From assembly GCA_963767475.1 (NCBI GenBank), contig CAVYEI010000002.1:806001-870000 (forward strand): 64,000 nt of DNA. The letters run 5' to 3'. This DNA is from WHSW01 sp963767475 (lineage in GTDB: Bacteria; Actinomycetota; Thermoleophilia; Solirubrobacterales; 70-9). The position numbers and the translations under genes were made by a program. How positions within the stretch are numbered: the stretch's first letter is position 1; every line of letters starts with the position of its first letter. Shown piece after piece: positions 63,985-64,000 of the stretch. Under the pieces are notes generated by a model that saw only the letters and a list, made by a program, of their open reading frames with translations, had not been told where the DNA came from and did not search any database.

Positions 63985-64000
63985 TTCCCTCGACCCTCCT

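Noticed and set aside
1..64000. CRISPR array, insertion sequence, integrase or rRNA operon
   Set aside because: No regularly spaced repeats, transposase motifs, att-like repeats at the tRNA or rRNA sequence were seen.

Overview
The window is about 70% GC, uses GTG and TTG starts freely, and is densely packed with genes on both strands. The gene set is actinobacterial: Lhr with a Nei glycosylase, a fused PafB-PafC regulator, an Mrp ATPase without its CxxC pair, a DUF2342 zinc protease, an ECF41 sigma factor, a 7Fe ferredoxin and a long-form RmlA. Two small secreted proteins and an NHL-propeller protein have a style I associate with Thermoleophilia (Solirubrobacterales). That placement is an inference from family style, not from a marker gene.

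Layout. 1-7.9 kb: end of a TauE-like permease, OB/HD nuclease, PAC2 protein, helicase-nuclease, inositol-phosphatase-like enzyme, DUF2342 protease and a basic repeat protein closed by a strong terminator. 8-15.9 kb: mrp, a methyltransferase, ferredoxin plus a lipoprotein, an NAD(P)-binding epimerase, a CDGSH protein divergent from a multicopper oxidase, and an MFS exporter. 15.9-22.4 kb: a six-gene minus-strand operon (P450, flavoprotein, two paralogous small proteins, a degenerate AroD-AroE fusion, and a membrane protein fused to a low-molecular-weight phosphatase), the least explained part of the window. 22.4-24.6 kb: groES-groEL with a CIRCE operator and terminator. 24.6-31.2 kb: membrane protease, SRPBCC, ASCH, pcm, Crp-type regulator, PAS-GGDEF cyclase, DHFR-like enzyme, nei and small proteins. 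31.3-38.2 kb: lhr, a glycoside-hydrolase-like protein, an NTF2-like protein and a DUF2510/DUF4328 protein. 38.2-41.7 kb: the complete dTDP-L-rhamnose operon rmlABCD. 41.7-46.3 kb: secreted protein, acyltransferase, a second glycoside-hydrolase-like protein, NHL propeller. 46.4-53.5 kb: PPOX protein, MBL hydrolase, PafBC fusion, two paralogous membrane-anchored proteins, a second membrane protease, and an open frame joining YihY to an OB/HD nuclease. 53.5-64 kb: ECF41 sigma operon with its own promoter, tRNA-Phe, RTX-like secreted protein, methyltransferase, a DUF1998 helicase coupled to a FolP-like protein, a HAD phosphatase, an NTF2-like protein and a DtxR-type regulator.

Themes. Many genes start 6-9 bases after a TAnnnT box, often a TAGnnT box, which is the layout of leaderless transcripts. 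In several divergent pairs the -10 boxes of the two genes overlap. DNA repair is over-represented (helicase-nuclease, Nei, Lhr, PafBC, DUF1998 helicase, two OB/HD nucleases). Cell-envelope chemistry is represented by rhamnose synthesis, two hydrolase-like secreted proteins, an acyltransferase and several surface proteins. I saw no insertion sequence, integrase, rRNA, CRISPR array or replication origin, and no gap over 300 bases lacks a gene call (the longest such stretch, 9223-9514, holds only one small low-confidence frame).
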